A program made the position numbers and the translations under genes. A DNA stretch of 64,000 nucleotides from Pseudidiomarina woesei (lineage in GTDB: Bacteria; Pseudomonadota; Gammaproteobacteria; Enterobacterales; Alteromonadaceae). The notes below the pieces were generated by a model, which saw nothing but the letters and a program-made list of their open reading frames with translations, searched no databases and was not told the DNA's origin. The stretch lies in contig NZ_LIPW01000003.1 of NCBI RefSeq assembly GCF_001418345.1, positions 186,001 to 250,000 of the forward strand, given 5' to 3'. Shown one piece after another: positions 51,801 through 61,322 of this stretch. Each line of letters begins with the position of its first letter. Positions within the stretch are counted from its first letter, which is position 1.

Positions 51801-52820
51801 GTGGAACTTGATAAAAGCATACCATGCGCGGTTTTTGGCGCTAGCGGCTATAGCGGCGTTGAGTTGGCGTGGCTGCTGCATAATCACCCACTCTTTGTGC
51901 TTAAACATGCTTATTCTTCTAGCGCACGTGAAGAAGCAGAGCCCCTTGCTGGTTTGTACCCACAAATAGCGGGTCAGCTTGATATTATTCTGCAACCTTG
52001 GCACTCGGATTTGTTGCCGCAGCTTGCGCAGCAAGTTCGGGTGGTTTTTTTAGCGCTACCCCATGAAGCGAGCGCTGAACTTGCCCCTGTATTGATCAAA
52101 GCTGGGTTGGTTGTATTTGATCTCTCAGGTGCATTTCGGCTTCGCGACCCACATCAACACCTGCAAGCTTATGCTTTTGAGCAACCCGACATTGGGGTTG
52201 CCGATGTTCCTTATGGCTTAGCCGAATGGACTATACTACAGGGCAACGAGCCTTTGGTGGCGGTGCCTGGCTGCTACCCTACTGCAGCGGCATTGGCTTT
52301 AAAGCCGTTAATGCACTTGGTGCAAGGCACGCCGCTAATTAATGCGGTAAGTGGTGTGTCTGGCGCGGGCCGCAAAGCGGCTGCGCACACCAGCTTTTGT
52401 GAAGTAAGTTTGGCCGCGTATGGTGTTGCGACGCACCGGCATCAGCCAGAAATTTGTCAAAGTGTCGGCTGCCCTGTCATTTTTGTTCCGCATTTGGGGA
52501 ATTTCAAGCGGGGTATTTTAGCCACTATTTATGCGCCTTTAGAGGCCGGTACTACGCAGCAAGACGTTGACTTAGCCTTGCAACGTGCCTACAGCGCACA
52601 GCCGTTAGTTCGGCTATGCCAAAAACCACCTGCTGTTAACGACGTGGTAGGCACGGCGTTTTGTGATATTCACGCAGTGGTACATAACGGGCATGTCATT
52701 TTGTGCGTGGCTATCGATAATTTATTGAAAGGCGCTGCCGCCCAAGCGGTACAACTGGCTAACATGTATTTTGATATCCCCGCCAGCACTGGCCTAACGG
52801 GGCGTGGTGGTGTGATATGA
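51801..52820 (+). CDS. argC: N-acetyl-gamma-glutamyl-phosphate reductase
   Basis: A 339-residue NADPH-dependent enzyme, third step of arginine synthesis. NADP motif AVFGASGYSGVELAWLL; active Cys in VAVPGCYPTAAALAL; VSGVSGAGRKAA and FVPHLGNFKRGILATIYAPL. The start is GTG 51801; no in-frame ATG fits. The first gene of the arg operon, overlapping argB by four bases (ATGA). Confidence 0.95.
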   Translation: MELDKSIPCAVFGASGYSGVELAWLLHNHPLFVLKHAYSSSAREEAEPLAGLYPQIAGQLDIILQPWHSDLLPQLAQQVRVVFLALPHEASAELAPVLIKAGLVVFDLSGAFRLRDPHQHLQAYAFEQPDIGVADVPYGLAEWTILQGNEPLVAVPGCYPTAAALALKPLMHLVQGTPLINAVSGVSGAGRKAAAHTSFCEVSLAAYGVATHRHQPEICQSVGCPVIFVPHLGNFKRGILATIYAPLEAGTTQQDVDLALQRAYSAQPLVRLCQKPPAVNDVVGTAFCDIHAVVHNGHVILCVAIDNLLKGAAAQAVQLANMYFDIPASTGLTGRGGVI

Positions 52821-53584
52821 GTACGCCATTAGTGATTAAACTTGGTGGCCGCGTGCTGCAAAGTCACAGCAACTTAAATGCGCTGCTAACCATTATTGCG
52901 CAATTGGCTAAGTTACGCCCGTTGGTGTTGGTGCATGGCGGAGGCGATCAGGTCGAAGCCTTGTTAGAGCAATTGGGCCACACCAGCTTGAAAGTGGATG
53001 GCCAGCGCATTACCCCGGCGGTGCAAATGCCGATTGTGGCGGGTGTACTCGCGGGTGATGTGAATTCGCAGCTAGTTGCCGTTGCGCAGCAGCATCAACT
53101 AAACGCTGTAGGGTTAACTTTATCAGCCGGGCACTCAGTGCGTTGCGACGTGGACGCCACGCGCGGCGCGGTGGGTATTCCACACCCCAATCAACCGGCG
53201 CTGTTACAGTTTTTGCTAGACAAAAACTTCTTGCCTATTTTGAGCTCAATTGGCGCCGACGACGCTGGTAACCGCTTGAACGTCAACGCGGACTTAGCCG
53301 CGGCTGCTATTGCTCAGCTCTTACATGCCGATTTAATTCTACTCACCGATGTGCCAGGCATTTTGGACCAAGACGGTGAGCTTATCGAGTCTATATCGGT
53401 TGACCAAGCGCCCGCGCTTATTGCCGACGGCACCGTGCGTGACGGCATGTTGGTCAAGCTTAACGCCGCTGTGCAAGCAGCAACCGCCTCGCGACGAAGC
53501 ATCGCGGTGGCCGGCTGGCAAGATGCCAAAGCGCTCACCCGCTTAGCAAAGGGTGAAGCAGCCGGAACCCGCATCCGCTTTTAA
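52817..53584 (+). CDS. argB: Acetylglutamate kinase
   Basis: A 255-residue amino-acid kinase. The Gly-rich loop VIKLGGRVLQS, VLVHGGGDQVEALLEQLG, LNVNADLAAAAIAQLL and ILLTDVPGILDQDGE are present. It is of the short, arginine-insensitive enterobacterial type, lacking the N-terminal extension of hexameric forms, so feedback is expected at the acetylglutamate-synthase step. A 48-base gap precedes argF. Confidence 0.95.
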   Translation: MSTPLVIKLGGRVLQSHSNLNALLTIIAQLAKLRPLVLVHGGGDQVEALLEQLGHTSLKVDGQRITPAVQMPIVAGVLAGDVNSQLVAVAQQHQLNAVGLTLSAGHSVRCDVDATRGAVGIPHPNQPALLQFLLDKNFLPILSSIGADDAGNRLNVNADLAAAAIAQLLHADLILLTDVPGILDQDGELIESISVDQAPALIADGTVRDGMLVKLNAAVQAATASRRSIAVAGWQDAKALTRLAKGEAAGTRIRF

Positions 53585-53632
53585 TAGCTAACACAATTTA
53601 ACACCTCAGTTTTATATGAAAGGTTCCAACAC

Positions 53633-54547
53633 ATGAATGATTTATTGGCTATGGGCGACTTGTCCCCGCAGCAAACCAACGACCTATTACAGTTAGCGCA
53701 CACCATTAAGCAGCGCCCCACCGCGTGGTCGAATTATTTGCAAGGCAAAAGCATTGCCCTGCTGTTTGAAAAGCCATCGCTACGCACCCGCGCCAGCTTT
53801 GCGGCCGGTATTAATCGCTTGGGCGGGCACAGCATTTATTTAGATGCGCAAAACCTCATGGGTGCGCGCGAGCCAGCTAGTGACGTGGGTGCTAACTTAG
53901 CTCTTTGGCACGACGCCATAGTTGCACGGGTTTATTCACAAGCCACTTTGAGTGAGCTTGCAGCCGCTTCGGGCAAGCCCGTAGTGAATGCCTTAAGTGA
54001 CATTTGCCACCCCTGCCAGGCGTTAGCCGATTTACTGACCTTGCAAGAACAGCTCGGTGATTTGTCGCAGGTACACCTCACTTACATTGGCGATGGCAAC
54101 AATGTCTGTCATGCGTTAATGGCCGGCGCCGCTCAAGTAGGAATGCAATTACAAATAGTCACACCTGAAGGGTACGCGCCAAATACTGAATTACTGACTG
54201 CAGCGCAAGAAGTCGCCAACCAAACCGGTGGCACTATTCATGTAGCGCACAGCTTAAACGAACTGCAACAAACCGATGCTATTTATACCGACACTTGGTT
54301 TTCTATGGGGCAAACGCGCGATAGCAACGACGTGATGCATGACTTTGCACCGTTTCAGGTGAATAGCGACTTAATGAAACGCCTTGGCGCCAAGCATTTT
54401 ATGCATTGTTTACCTGCTTACCGCGGGCGCGAAGTAACCGCAGAGGTGATTGATAGCGCGGGCAGCCTGGTGTTGCAGCAAGCCGAAAACCGTTTACACG
54501 CACAAAACGCTATTTTAGTGAAATTAATTGAAGGAGCTGCCGCATGA
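53633..54547 (+). CDS. argF: Ornithine carbamoyltransferase
   Basis: A 304-residue enzyme making citrulline. The carbamoyl-phosphate loop is [11 protein letters not shown] (family STRTR or SLRTR form); the ornithine-side motifs are [12 protein letters not shown] and [14 protein letters not shown]-acetylornithine transcarbamoylases differ in these loops, so OTC is favoured. GAAAGG upstream of the ATG. It overlaps argG by four bases. Confidence 0.93.
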   Translation: MNDLLAMGDLSPQQTNDLLQLAHTIKQRPTAWSNYLQGKSIALLFEKPSLRTRASFAAGINRLGGHSIYLDAQNLMGAREPASDVGANLALWHDAIVARVYSQATLSELAAASGKPVVNALSDICHPCQALADLLTLQEQLGDLSQVHLTYIGDGNNVCHALMAGAAQVGMQLQIVTPEGYAPNTELLTAAQEVANQTGGTIHVAHSLNELQQTDAIYTDTWFSMGQTRDSNDVMHDFAPFQVNSDLMKRLGAKHFMHCLPAYRGREVTAEVIDSAGSLVLQQAENRLHAQNAILVKLIEGAAA

Positions 54548-55776
54548 GCGCCGTTAAAAACACCTCTGTGAAAAAAGTTGTACTGGCTTACTCGGGCGGC
54601 TTAGATACCTCGGCAATTGTGCCTTGGTTAAAAGAGAACTACGACTGTGAAGTGGTGGCGTTTGTGGCTGACGTTGGTCAAGGCGACGACGAATTGGCTG
54701 GGGTTGAAGAAAAGGCCATCGCCTCGGGCGCAAGTAGTTGTTATGTGGTTGACTTAAAAGATAAGTTCGCCAGCGAAGTGATTTATCCAACCCTTAAAAC
54801 CGGTGCTATTTATGAAGGCCAATATTTACTCGGCACCGCACTCGCGCGGCCAATAATTGCTGAGGCGCAAGTTGCCGTCGCGCGCCAGGTGGGTGCAGAC
54901 GCGGTCGCTCATGGCTGTACCGGTAAAGGTAATGATCAAGTGCGCTTCGAGTCGGCGTTTGCTGCGCTAGCCCCTGACTTAAAAGTCATTGCGCCATGGC
55001 GGGAATGGACTATGCGCTCGCGCCCGCAACTGTTAACCTATTTGGCTGAACGCAATGTACCGTGCAGTGCGTCGGCCACCAAAATATACAGCCGCGATGC
55101 CAACCTGTGGCACATTTCAACTGAAGGTGGCGAACTAGAAGACCCATGGAACGAGCCAACTGAGCAAGTATGGACTTGGACCGTGGCGCCCGAGCATGCC
55201 CCTAATACTCCAGAGTATTTAAAATTGACCTTTGCCAACGGTGAGTTGACGCAGATTAACGATAAGGACTATCAGCCGGTCGACGCTATTTTACACCTCA
55301 ATAAAGTAGCGGGTGCCCATGGAGTGGGCCGTCTCGACATGGTAGAGAACCGTTTGGTGGGCATGAAATCGCGCGGTTGTTATGAAACACCTGCTGGTGC
55401 TGTGCTGTACGCTGCGTTGCAAGGTTTAGAAAGCTTGGTGCTTGACCGCACCACGCAAGACTACCGTATTCGCTTAGGCAATGAGTTTGCCCAGCTTATG
55501 TATGACGGCCGTTGGTTCACGCCGTTGAAAGAAGTGATGTTAGCTGCTGCGACCAAAATTGCTGAGCCGTTAACTGGCGACATTGTGGTGAAACTGTACA
55601 AAGGCCAAGCCACTGTGACGCAGAAGCGTTCGCCCAACAGCTTGTACTCGAATGCATTTGCGACCTTTGATGAAGACGAAGTCTATAATCAAAAACATGC
55701 CGAAGGCTTTATTCGTTTATATAGCTTGGCAAGCCGTATTCGAGCACTTCACAAACAAGCAGACGAGGCGGAGTAA
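54544..55776 (+). CDS. argG: Argininosuccinate synthase
   Basis: A 410-residue N-type ATP pyrophosphatase. The PP-loop is [16 protein letters not shown], then [22 protein letters not shown] and [17 protein letters not shown]. Length fits the short (about 400) class rather than E. coli ArgG (447). It is coupled to argF by ATGA overlap, and argH(A) starts three bases after the stop. Confidence 0.96.
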   Translation: MSAVKNTSVKKVVLAYSGGLDTSAIVPWLKENYDCEVVAFVADVGQGDDELAGVEEKAIASGASSCYVVDLKDKFASEVIYPTLKTGAIYEGQYLLGTALARPIIAEAQVAVARQVGADAVAHGCTGKGNDQVRFESAFAALAPDLKVIAPWREWTMRSRPQLLTYLAERNVPCSASATKIYSRDANLWHISTEGGELEDPWNEPTEQVWTWTVAPEHAPNTPEYLKLTFANGELTQINDKDYQPVDAILHLNKVAGAHGVGRLDMVENRLVGMKSRGCYETPAGAVLYAALQGLESLVLDRTTQDYRIRLGNEFAQLMYDGRWFTPLKEVMLAAATKIAEPLTGDIVVKLYKGQATVTQKRSPNSLYSNAFATFDEDEVYNQKHAEGFIRLYSLASRIRALHKQADEAE

Positions 55777-55779
55777 CAC

Positions 55780-57621
55780 ATGAGTTTATGGGGTGGACGG
55801 TTCAGCGAGCCAAGCGCCGCTGAATTTAAGCAATTTAATGACTCGTTGCGCTTTGACTACGTGTTGGCGCCATTTGATATTCAGGCGTCACAGGCGTGGG
55901 CGGCTGCTCTGCAACACGCTGGACTCATTAATGCCGACGAGAACCAGCAATTACAGCAGGCTTTAAAAGAGCTAGCCAAGCGTGTCGCGCAGCAACCCGA
56001 GCTGCCGCTAAAAACTGACGCCGAAGACATTCATAGCTGGGTGGAGGCTCAGCTCATTGAAGCCATTGGCGCAACCGCGAAAAAGCTTCACACAGGGCGT
56101 AGCCGGAATGACTTAGTTGCTACCGATTTACGTTTGTTTTGCAAGCAGTTTGCACAGCATTTGATTACTGCCAATTTGGCTGCAATAGAGAATTTAATCG
56201 CCTTTGCTAGCCAATACAGTGATGCGATGCTGCCTGGCTACACCCACCTACAACGGGCCCAACCAATAGTGGCTGGGCACTGGGCTATGGCCTATGTGAG
56301 CATGCTGCAGCGTGACGTTAGCCGGTTACGCGAAACCGTGCGCCGTATGGATGTCAGTCCACTTGGTAGCGGCGCCTTGGCGGGCACCACAGCAGCTATT
56401 GATCGGGAAGCGTTGGCACACGAGCTAGGCTTTCGTAACGCCTGTGAAAATAGCCTTGATGGCGTGTCCGATCGGGATTTTGTGCTGGATCTGCTAAACG
56501 CCGCCAGCACCGGCATGATTCACTTGTCGCGCATTGCCGAAGACGTGATTTTTTATTGCTCAGGCGAGTCGGGCTGCTTCAGCATGAGCGACCGCATAAG
56601 TAGCGGCTCGTCTTTGATGCCACAAAAGAAAAACCCAGATTTATTTGAGTTGCTGCGCGGTAAAACTGGCCGCGTCATGGGTCATCAACACGCTATGCAA
56701 ATCACCCTTAAAGGGCTGCCATTGGCTTACAATAAAGACATGCAAGAAGACAAAGAAGGCTTGTTCGATGCCTTGCATACCTACTTGCAGTGTTTACAGA
56801 TGTTGGCGTTTGCCGTACCTGAACTGCGTGTAAACCGCGAACATGCCGCGCAACAAGCCGCGTTGGGTTACAGTAATGCGACTGAGCTGGCTGATTATTT
56901 AGTCAGCAAAGGCGTACCTTTTCGTGACGCCCACCATATGACTGGCGAGTTGGTGGTTGTAGCGCAACAGCAAGGCGTTGCACTTGAGCAACTTAGCCTA
57001 AGTGATTACCAGCAAGTGTGTGCACTGGTTGAAGACGATGTGTATGCCACCCTTGATTTGCAATACGGTTTACAGAAGCGCGCAGCTTTAGGCGGCACCT
57101 CGCCCGCAGCAGTTAAAGTTGCTATTAAGCATGCACAAGACTGGCTGCACGCCGCTGAAGCGGCAAGCAAGCACGTGCGCCAGGCACGCTTAAGTGATGT
57201 CGATAAAATTTGTGAACTAATCGCTTATTGGGCTGATCAAGGTGAAAACCTGCCTCGCGACAAAGCCGATATACTGCAAGCAATTCAAAGCTTCGCGGTA
57301 GCTGAAATCAACGATGAGGTCGTCGGCTGTGCCGCGCTTTATGTGTATAGCACCGGTTTAGCCGAAATTCGTAGCTTGGGCTTGTTCCCAATTGCGCAAG
57401 GCAAAGGTTTAGGCGCAGAACTCGTGGCATTCTTGCTTTGGAAAGCGCGTGAACTGGGTATTAGTCGCACCATTGTCTTAACCCGTGTGCCGGAGTTTTT
57501 CGGCAAGCTTAATTTCCGTATTACCTTGAAAGAAAAGCTGCCCGAAAAAGTCATGAAAGACTGTGACTTGTGCCCTCGCAAAGATAATTGCGACGAGACC
57601 GCGTTAGAATACATATTGTAA
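55780..57621 (+). CDS. argH: Argininosuccinate lyase fused to N-acetylglutamate synthase, ArgH(A)
   Basis: A 613-residue fusion. Residues 1-455 are Arg[36 protein letters not shown], the signature [12 protein letters not shown] and [19 protein letters not shown]. From about 465 to 613 is a GNAT domain: [20 protein letters not shown], then [20 protein letters not shown] (acetyl-CoA loop) and [16 protein letters not shown] with [17 protein letters not shown] at the end, as in ArgA GNAT domains. It thus supplies both the first and last steps of arginine synthesis. The fusion is known in Moritella and other Alteromonadales. No separate argA is seen. Confidence 0.95.
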   Translation: MSLWGGRFSEPSAAEFKQFNDSLRFDYVLAPFDIQASQAWAAALQHAGLINADENQQLQQALKELAKRVAQQPELPLKTDAEDIHSWVEAQLIEAIGATAKKLHTGRSRNDLVATDLRLFCKQFAQHLITANLAAIENLIAFASQYSDAMLPGYTHLQRAQPIVAGHWAMAYVSMLQRDVSRLRETVRRMDVSPLGSGALAGTTAAIDREALAHELGFRNACENSLDGVSDRDFVLDLLNAASTGMIHLSRIAEDVIFYCSGESGCFSMSDRISSGSSLMPQKKNPDLFELLRGKTGRVMGHQHAMQITLKGLPLAYNKDMQEDKEGLFDALHTYLQCLQMLAFAVPELRVNREHAAQQAALGYSNATELADYLVSKGVPFRDAHHMTGELVVVAQQQGVALEQLSLSDYQQVCALVEDDVYATLDLQYGLQKRAALGGTSPAAVKVAIKHAQDWLHAAEAASKHVRQARLSDVDKICELIAYWADQGENLPRDKADILQAIQSFAVAEINDEVVGCAALYVYSTGLAEIRSLGLFPIAQGKGLGAELVAFLLWKARELGISRTIVLTRVPEFFGKLNFRITLKEKLPEKVMKDCDLCPRKDNCDETALEYIL

Positions 57622-57675
57622 TGACACTAATCGACCACAGCTTTGGTTTGACAAAATACGTCACCACGACCAAAA

Positions 57676-57694
57676 TGTAACTAATATAGTTACA
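57676..57694 (+). promoter_or_regulatory. Inverted repeat, HigA-type operator
   Basis: TGTAACT-AATAT-AGTTACA is a perfect 7-bp inverted repeat in the 105-base gap before the toxin gene. HigA antitoxins usually bind such a repeat to shut off their own promoter, which likely overlaps this site. The binding is inferred. Confidence 0.65.
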
Positions 57695-57726
57695 CCAAAT
57701 CGTTAACTATGAACAAGGAGGTTCAG

Positions 57727-58017
57727 TTGATTGATTCTTTCACATCATCGGTATTGCAGACATTTTACGAGGTTGGTGAATATAGTGATCTGCCATTTCC
57801 TCCCACTGCATTACAAAATGTGTTCGATATTTTAGACGACCTGAACGACCCGTACTTTTCTTATCGTGATTTTAGCGGCGTTTGGACGGTTCATCATTAT
57901 GAGGGTATTGAACAAGCGGTCGTCACCGTAAACGGCGTTGAGCCTTGTGGGGCGATCACGTTTACATACCAAGGGAATCACGTATTCAATGTTGACTGTT
58001 TCGTGGAGGGCGTATGA
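57727..58017 (+). CDS. HigB-like toxin (divergent)
   Basis: A 96-residue protein, similar in plan to HigB (PF05015) toxins: IDSFTSSVLQTFYEVGEYSD (family: I.SF....L..Fy..G), then helical LPPTALQ-like region, FRDFSGVWTVHHYEG-like strands and [20 protein letters not shown] (family: W(R)I.F.w....a..V...dYH). The usual Arg at the catalytic strand (WRI) appears as GAI. An in-frame ATG at 57709 would place AAGGAGG inside the gene; the TTG at 57727, six bases after it, is the likely start. It overlaps its antitoxin by four bases. Activity is uncertain. Confidence 0.7.
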   Translation: MIDSFTSSVLQTFYEVGEYSDLPFPPTALQNVFDILDDLNDPYFSYRDFSGVWTVHHYEGIEQAVVTVNGVEPCGAITFTYQGNHVFNVDCFVEGV

Positions 58018-58319
58018 CTAAGCAATTCAAACCAACGATAAAGCGACGCATTCGCCATCCCGGTGAGATTTTTAAACAGCAGTTTATTGTTCGCTACAAC
58101 CTTAAAATTCAAGACGCTGCTAATAAACTACACATCAATCGCGTTCAATTATCTCGTTTTCTCAACGGACATGATGCGGTTACGGTCACACTTGCGAGAA
58201 AACTTGAAGTAGCCACAAACGTGAGCGCTGAATACTGGCTAAATCGCCAAGCTCGATTTAATTTGCAAGAAGCACAACGGCAACAACAAGAGGTACAAGC
58301 CGAATCACTATTCGGCTAG
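58014..58319 (+). CDS. higA: HigA antitoxin
   Basis: A 101-residue XRE antitoxin of the HigA/VapI type. [20 protein letters not shown] is the family opening (HPGEIL...F), followed by the [23 protein letters not shown] and [20 protein letters not shown], and [19 protein letters not shown]. It should bind the repeat at 57676-57694. Its TAG stop overlaps the metJ stop (CTAG), so it is tightly packed with the convergent metJ. Confidence 0.88.
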   Translation: MTKQFKPTIKRRIRHPGEIFKQQFIVRYNLKIQDAANKLHINRVQLSRFLNGHDAVTVTLARKLEVATNVSAEYWLNRQARFNLQEAQRQQQEVQAESLFG

Positions 58320-58633
58320 TCTTCAATGTCTTCCGGAATAGGCAGGCCGCGGCGGGTTAGCTCGTCGCGTACTGCTTGTGGAATACGATTAGGATTGTCT
58401 TTGCGTAAATCGTCGTCGGTTGGCAACGGTTGGCCGGTGAACGCATGCAGAAACGCTTCGCACAGCAATTCGCTGTTGGTTGCGTGACGTAAGTTTTTGA
58501 TTTGGCGGCGAGTGCGCTCATCAGTGAGCACTTTTAGTACGCGAGTAGGAATAGACACCGTGATTTTTTTCACGTGCTCGCTTTTTTTACCGTGTTCCAC
58601 ATACGGATAAATATAATCGCCGTCCCATTCCAT
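58316..58633 (-). CDS. metJ: Methionine repressor MetJ
   Basis: A 105-residue ribbon-helix-helix repressor with SAM as co-repressor. It is nearly identical to E. coli MetJ over [40 protein letters not shown] and [20 protein letters not shown], so DNA-binding strand (VKKITVSIP) and SAM pocket are intact. Met boxes are found 90-110 bases upstream, between it and metL. Its 3' end touches the HigBA module. Confidence 0.97.
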   Translation of the reverse strand: MEWDGDYIYPYVEHGKKSEHVKKITVSIPTRVLKVLTDERTRRQIKNLRHATNSELLCEAFLHAFTGQPLPTDDDLRKDNPNRIPQAVRDELTRRGLPIPEDIED

Positions 58634-58721
58634 ACTTCACCTCGTTGTATTCGACTGTTTTCTGTCAAAAACCATGCACAATGTGATGAATTGTACTGTG
58701 CAAATTCGCGCAGTCAACTTT

Positions 58722-58745
58722 ATACGCATAGCTGTCTATACGTCT
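58722..58745. promoter_or_regulatory. Tandem met boxes
   Basis: Three adjacent 8-mers ATACGCAT, AGCTGTCT and ATACGTCT match the MetJ consensus AGACGTCT at 5, 6 and 7 of 8 bases. MetJ binds at least two tandem boxes. The array lies between divergent metJ and metL, so it could repress both. Seen by eye. Confidence 0.7.
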
Positions 58746-58868
58746 TTTTGTGCTAACCTTGCGTAATCAAGCTTTATTGGTGGAAAAACGCACCGTATAA
58801 TCGATACTTTATTTTTAGCATTGTGAAACACATTCAACCCTTGCCCCACAGGAGAAAGCACACGCATC

Positions 58869-61319
58869 ATGACGGTTGAGGTTCAAGTTACCCCAGAACA
58901 AATTCAGGCTGTTGCCGACACAGTACAAGTTCACAAATTTGGTGGCAGCAGCTTAGCTGATGCGTATTGTTACCGCCGCGTAGCACGTATTGTGACCGAG
59001 TATGCTGGCGCGAGCGACTTAGTTGTCGTATCAGCCGCTGGCGATACCACCAACCGTATTTTGGCGATTATTGACGCCAAAGGCGACGACTTAGGTGTGG
59101 CTGAAGTACTGCTCAAACAGTTGGAAAAATACCAACAGGGTTTAATTCTTGAATTGCTCAATGGCGATGTACAGCAGCGCGTGCTCGAACAGTCTCAGCA
59201 TGACTTCAAACGTTGGTACGCTTGGTTAGCTGGCGAGGAGGAAATAACACGGCGCCCTGAGCTATTGTCGTACGGTGAATTATGGAGCGCACGACTGCTT
59301 GCTGCATTGCTTGAGCAGCAAGGCGTTACCGCCGACTACATTGATGCACGCACCTTCTTGGTCGCCGACGACGCGCCAGAGCCGCATATTCGTGTTGAAG
59401 TGTCACGTGCTGGATTGCTGAACCGCATTGCACCGCACCCGGGCACACGTTTTATTGTCACCGGCTTTATTTGTGCAGACCCACAGGGCAATTCACTTAT
59501 TTTAGGCCGTAACGGCAGTGATTACTCGGCAACCCTAGTCGGTAGCCTTATTGATGCCAAGCAAGTCACTATATGGAAAGACGTTGCAGGGGTGTATTCG
59601 GCCGACCCGCGCAAAGTTGAGCGTGTGGTCAGCTTACCAACCATTGATTGGCAAGAAGCCGAAGAGCTCGCGCGTTTAGGTAGCCCAATTCTTCATCCAC
59701 GTACCTTTCAGCCAGTAAACCGTGAGCGTATGGTTATTGCCGTGCGTTCAAGCTTGAAAGTAGAAAACCAACAAACGCGCATTGGCCAATACCAAGACGC
59801 CACACCACAGGGCAAAGTATTAACCTCGCTAACTGACGTCGTACTATTTCGGGTTGATTTAAGCGATGCCAAATTAGTTCAGCAGTTTGAAGAGCTTGAG
59901 CTTGTGCCGTTAATTAGCTGGAACGAAGTTGCCCAGCACCATGCTTACTATGCGTATCACCAAAACCATTTGGATTACTTAGAGCGCTGGTTAGAAGAAG
60001 TTGATAAAGCTGATCATGTGGTGCAAATGCAAGGCTATTCAATGATTGCCTTGGTGGGGCATCGCATTCAAGAAACTAATCAGTACAGCACCTTTAAAGC
60101 AGAACTGAGTGCGCAAAACCTGCGTCGCTTGGCATTTTCGCCTGACAGCACCTCGGTTATTGCCATTTTAGAGCAGAAACTTGATAACCGTTTACTGAAC
60201 CGCTTGCACAGCCAGTTGTTTAATTACCGCCGCAGCTTGGGCGTATTGGTGGTTGGGCGCGGTAACATTGGTAGTGCGTGGTTATCACTTTACCGCCGTT
60301 TGCGCGAGCGCATTAACGAACAAATGGATGTGCGTATTATCGGTATTTTGAACTCAACCCGCATGTGGCTTGATTATAATGGTTTGGAGCTTGATCACTG
60401 GGAAGCCAGTTTTGATAAGTTCGCGCGGCCTTATGAACTCAGCCAGCTGATTCCTGAGCTGCCAAATGCGCCATATGACGAATTGGTCATGCTAGATTTA
60501 ACCGATGCAGTGCCCGTTGCACAGCTTTACCCAAGCTTTTTCGCCAACGGCTTGCATATTATTAGCGCCAACAAGCGCGCTGGTGCTTCAGGTGAGTCAC
60601 AATACAACGAAATTCGCACTATTCAACGTGAATACGAGCGTGAGTGGTATTACAACACCACGGTTGGCGCGGGTTTGCCGTTAAATTATGCATTGAATGA
60701 CTTACGCAACTCTGGCGACACCATTCGCAGTATTTCAGGTATTTTCTCAGGTACCATGAGCTGGCTGTTCGAGAACTTTAATGCCGAGGTTAAATTCAGC
60801 GACCTTGTACGCGAAGCCAAAGCCCGTGGCTTAAGTGAGCCAGACCCTCGCGAAGACTTAACTTGCCAAGACATTGTTCGTAAGTTGCTTATTTTGGCCC
60901 GTGAAATTGGCTTGAAGTTAGACTGGAAAGATATCGATGTTGAGAGCTTACTGCCTGAGCAACTTGAAGAGATTCCACTCGATGAGTTTATGCGTCGTTT
61001 GCCAGAGCTAGACGACAGCATGCACGATCTTTATTTGGATGCGCAAAAAACCGGCAAAGTACCGCGCTTGCTCGCTAGCTTTGCTGTGCAAGACGACGAC
61101 AGTGTACGTGCACGCGTCGGTATTGAGTACATTCCTGAGGGCGACATGCTGGCAAATTTGATTCCGGGCGAGAATATTTTCGTGATTTACACCGACTGGT
61201 ATCACGAAATGCCGTTAGTCATCAGCGGCCCTGGAGCCGGTAAAGAAGTGACCGCGGGTGGTGTGCAGTCAGACCTAAACCAGTTGCTTAGTCGCCTAAG
61301 CAACCGGCATAGTCGCTAA
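58869..61319 (+). CDS. metL: Aspartokinase II/homoserine dehydrogenase II
   Basis: An 816-residue fusion. The kinase is at about 1-290 (VQVHKFGGSSLADAYCYRRV; FICADPQGNSLILGRNGSDY), a degenerate ACT-like linker at about 300-455, and the NAD(P)-binding homoserine dehydrogenase from about 460 (VLVVGRGNIGSAWLSLYRRL; IISANKRAGASGESQYNEI; NTTVGAGLPLNYALNDLRNS). MetL is usually methionine-repressed rather than feedback-inhibited, consistent with the met boxes upstream. AGGAGA precedes the ATG. No metB is adjacent. Confidence 0.95.
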   Translation: MTVEVQVTPEQIQAVADTVQVHKFGGSSLADAYCYRRVARIVTEYAGASDLVVVSAAGDTTNRILAIIDAKGDDLGVAEVLLKQLEKYQQGLILELLNGDVQQRVLEQSQHDFKRWYAWLAGEEEITRRPELLSYGELWSARLLAALLEQQGVTADYIDARTFLVADDAPEPHIRVEVSRAGLLNRIAPHPGTRFIVTGFICADPQGNSLILGRNGSDYSATLVGSLIDAKQVTIWKDVAGVYSADPRKVERVVSLPTIDWQEAEELARLGSPILHPRTFQPVNRERMVIAVRSSLKVENQQTRIGQYQDATPQGKVLTSLTDVVLFRVDLSDAKLVQQFEELELVPLISWNEVAQHHAYYAYHQNHLDYLERWLEEVDKADHVVQMQGYSMIALVGHRIQETNQYSTFKAELSAQNLRRLAFSPDSTSVIAILEQKLDNRLLNRLHSQLFNYRRSLGVLVVGRGNIGSAWLSLYRRLRERINEQMDVRIIGILNSTRMWLDYNGLELDHWEASFDKFARPYELSQLIPELPNAPYDELVMLDLTDAVPVAQLYPSFFANGLHIISANKRAGASGESQYNEIRTIQREYEREWYYNTTVGAGLPLNYALNDLRNSGDTIRSISGIFSGTMSWLFENFNAEVKFSDLVREAKARGLSEPDPREDLTCQDIVRKLLILAREIGLKLDWKDIDVESLLPEQLEEIPLDEFMRRLPELDDSMHDLYLDAQKTGKVPRLLASFAVQDDDSVRARVGIEYIPEGDMLANLIPGENIFVIYTDWYHEMPLVISGPGAGKEVTAGGVQSDLNQLLSRLSNRHSR

Positions 61320-61322
61320 TCG

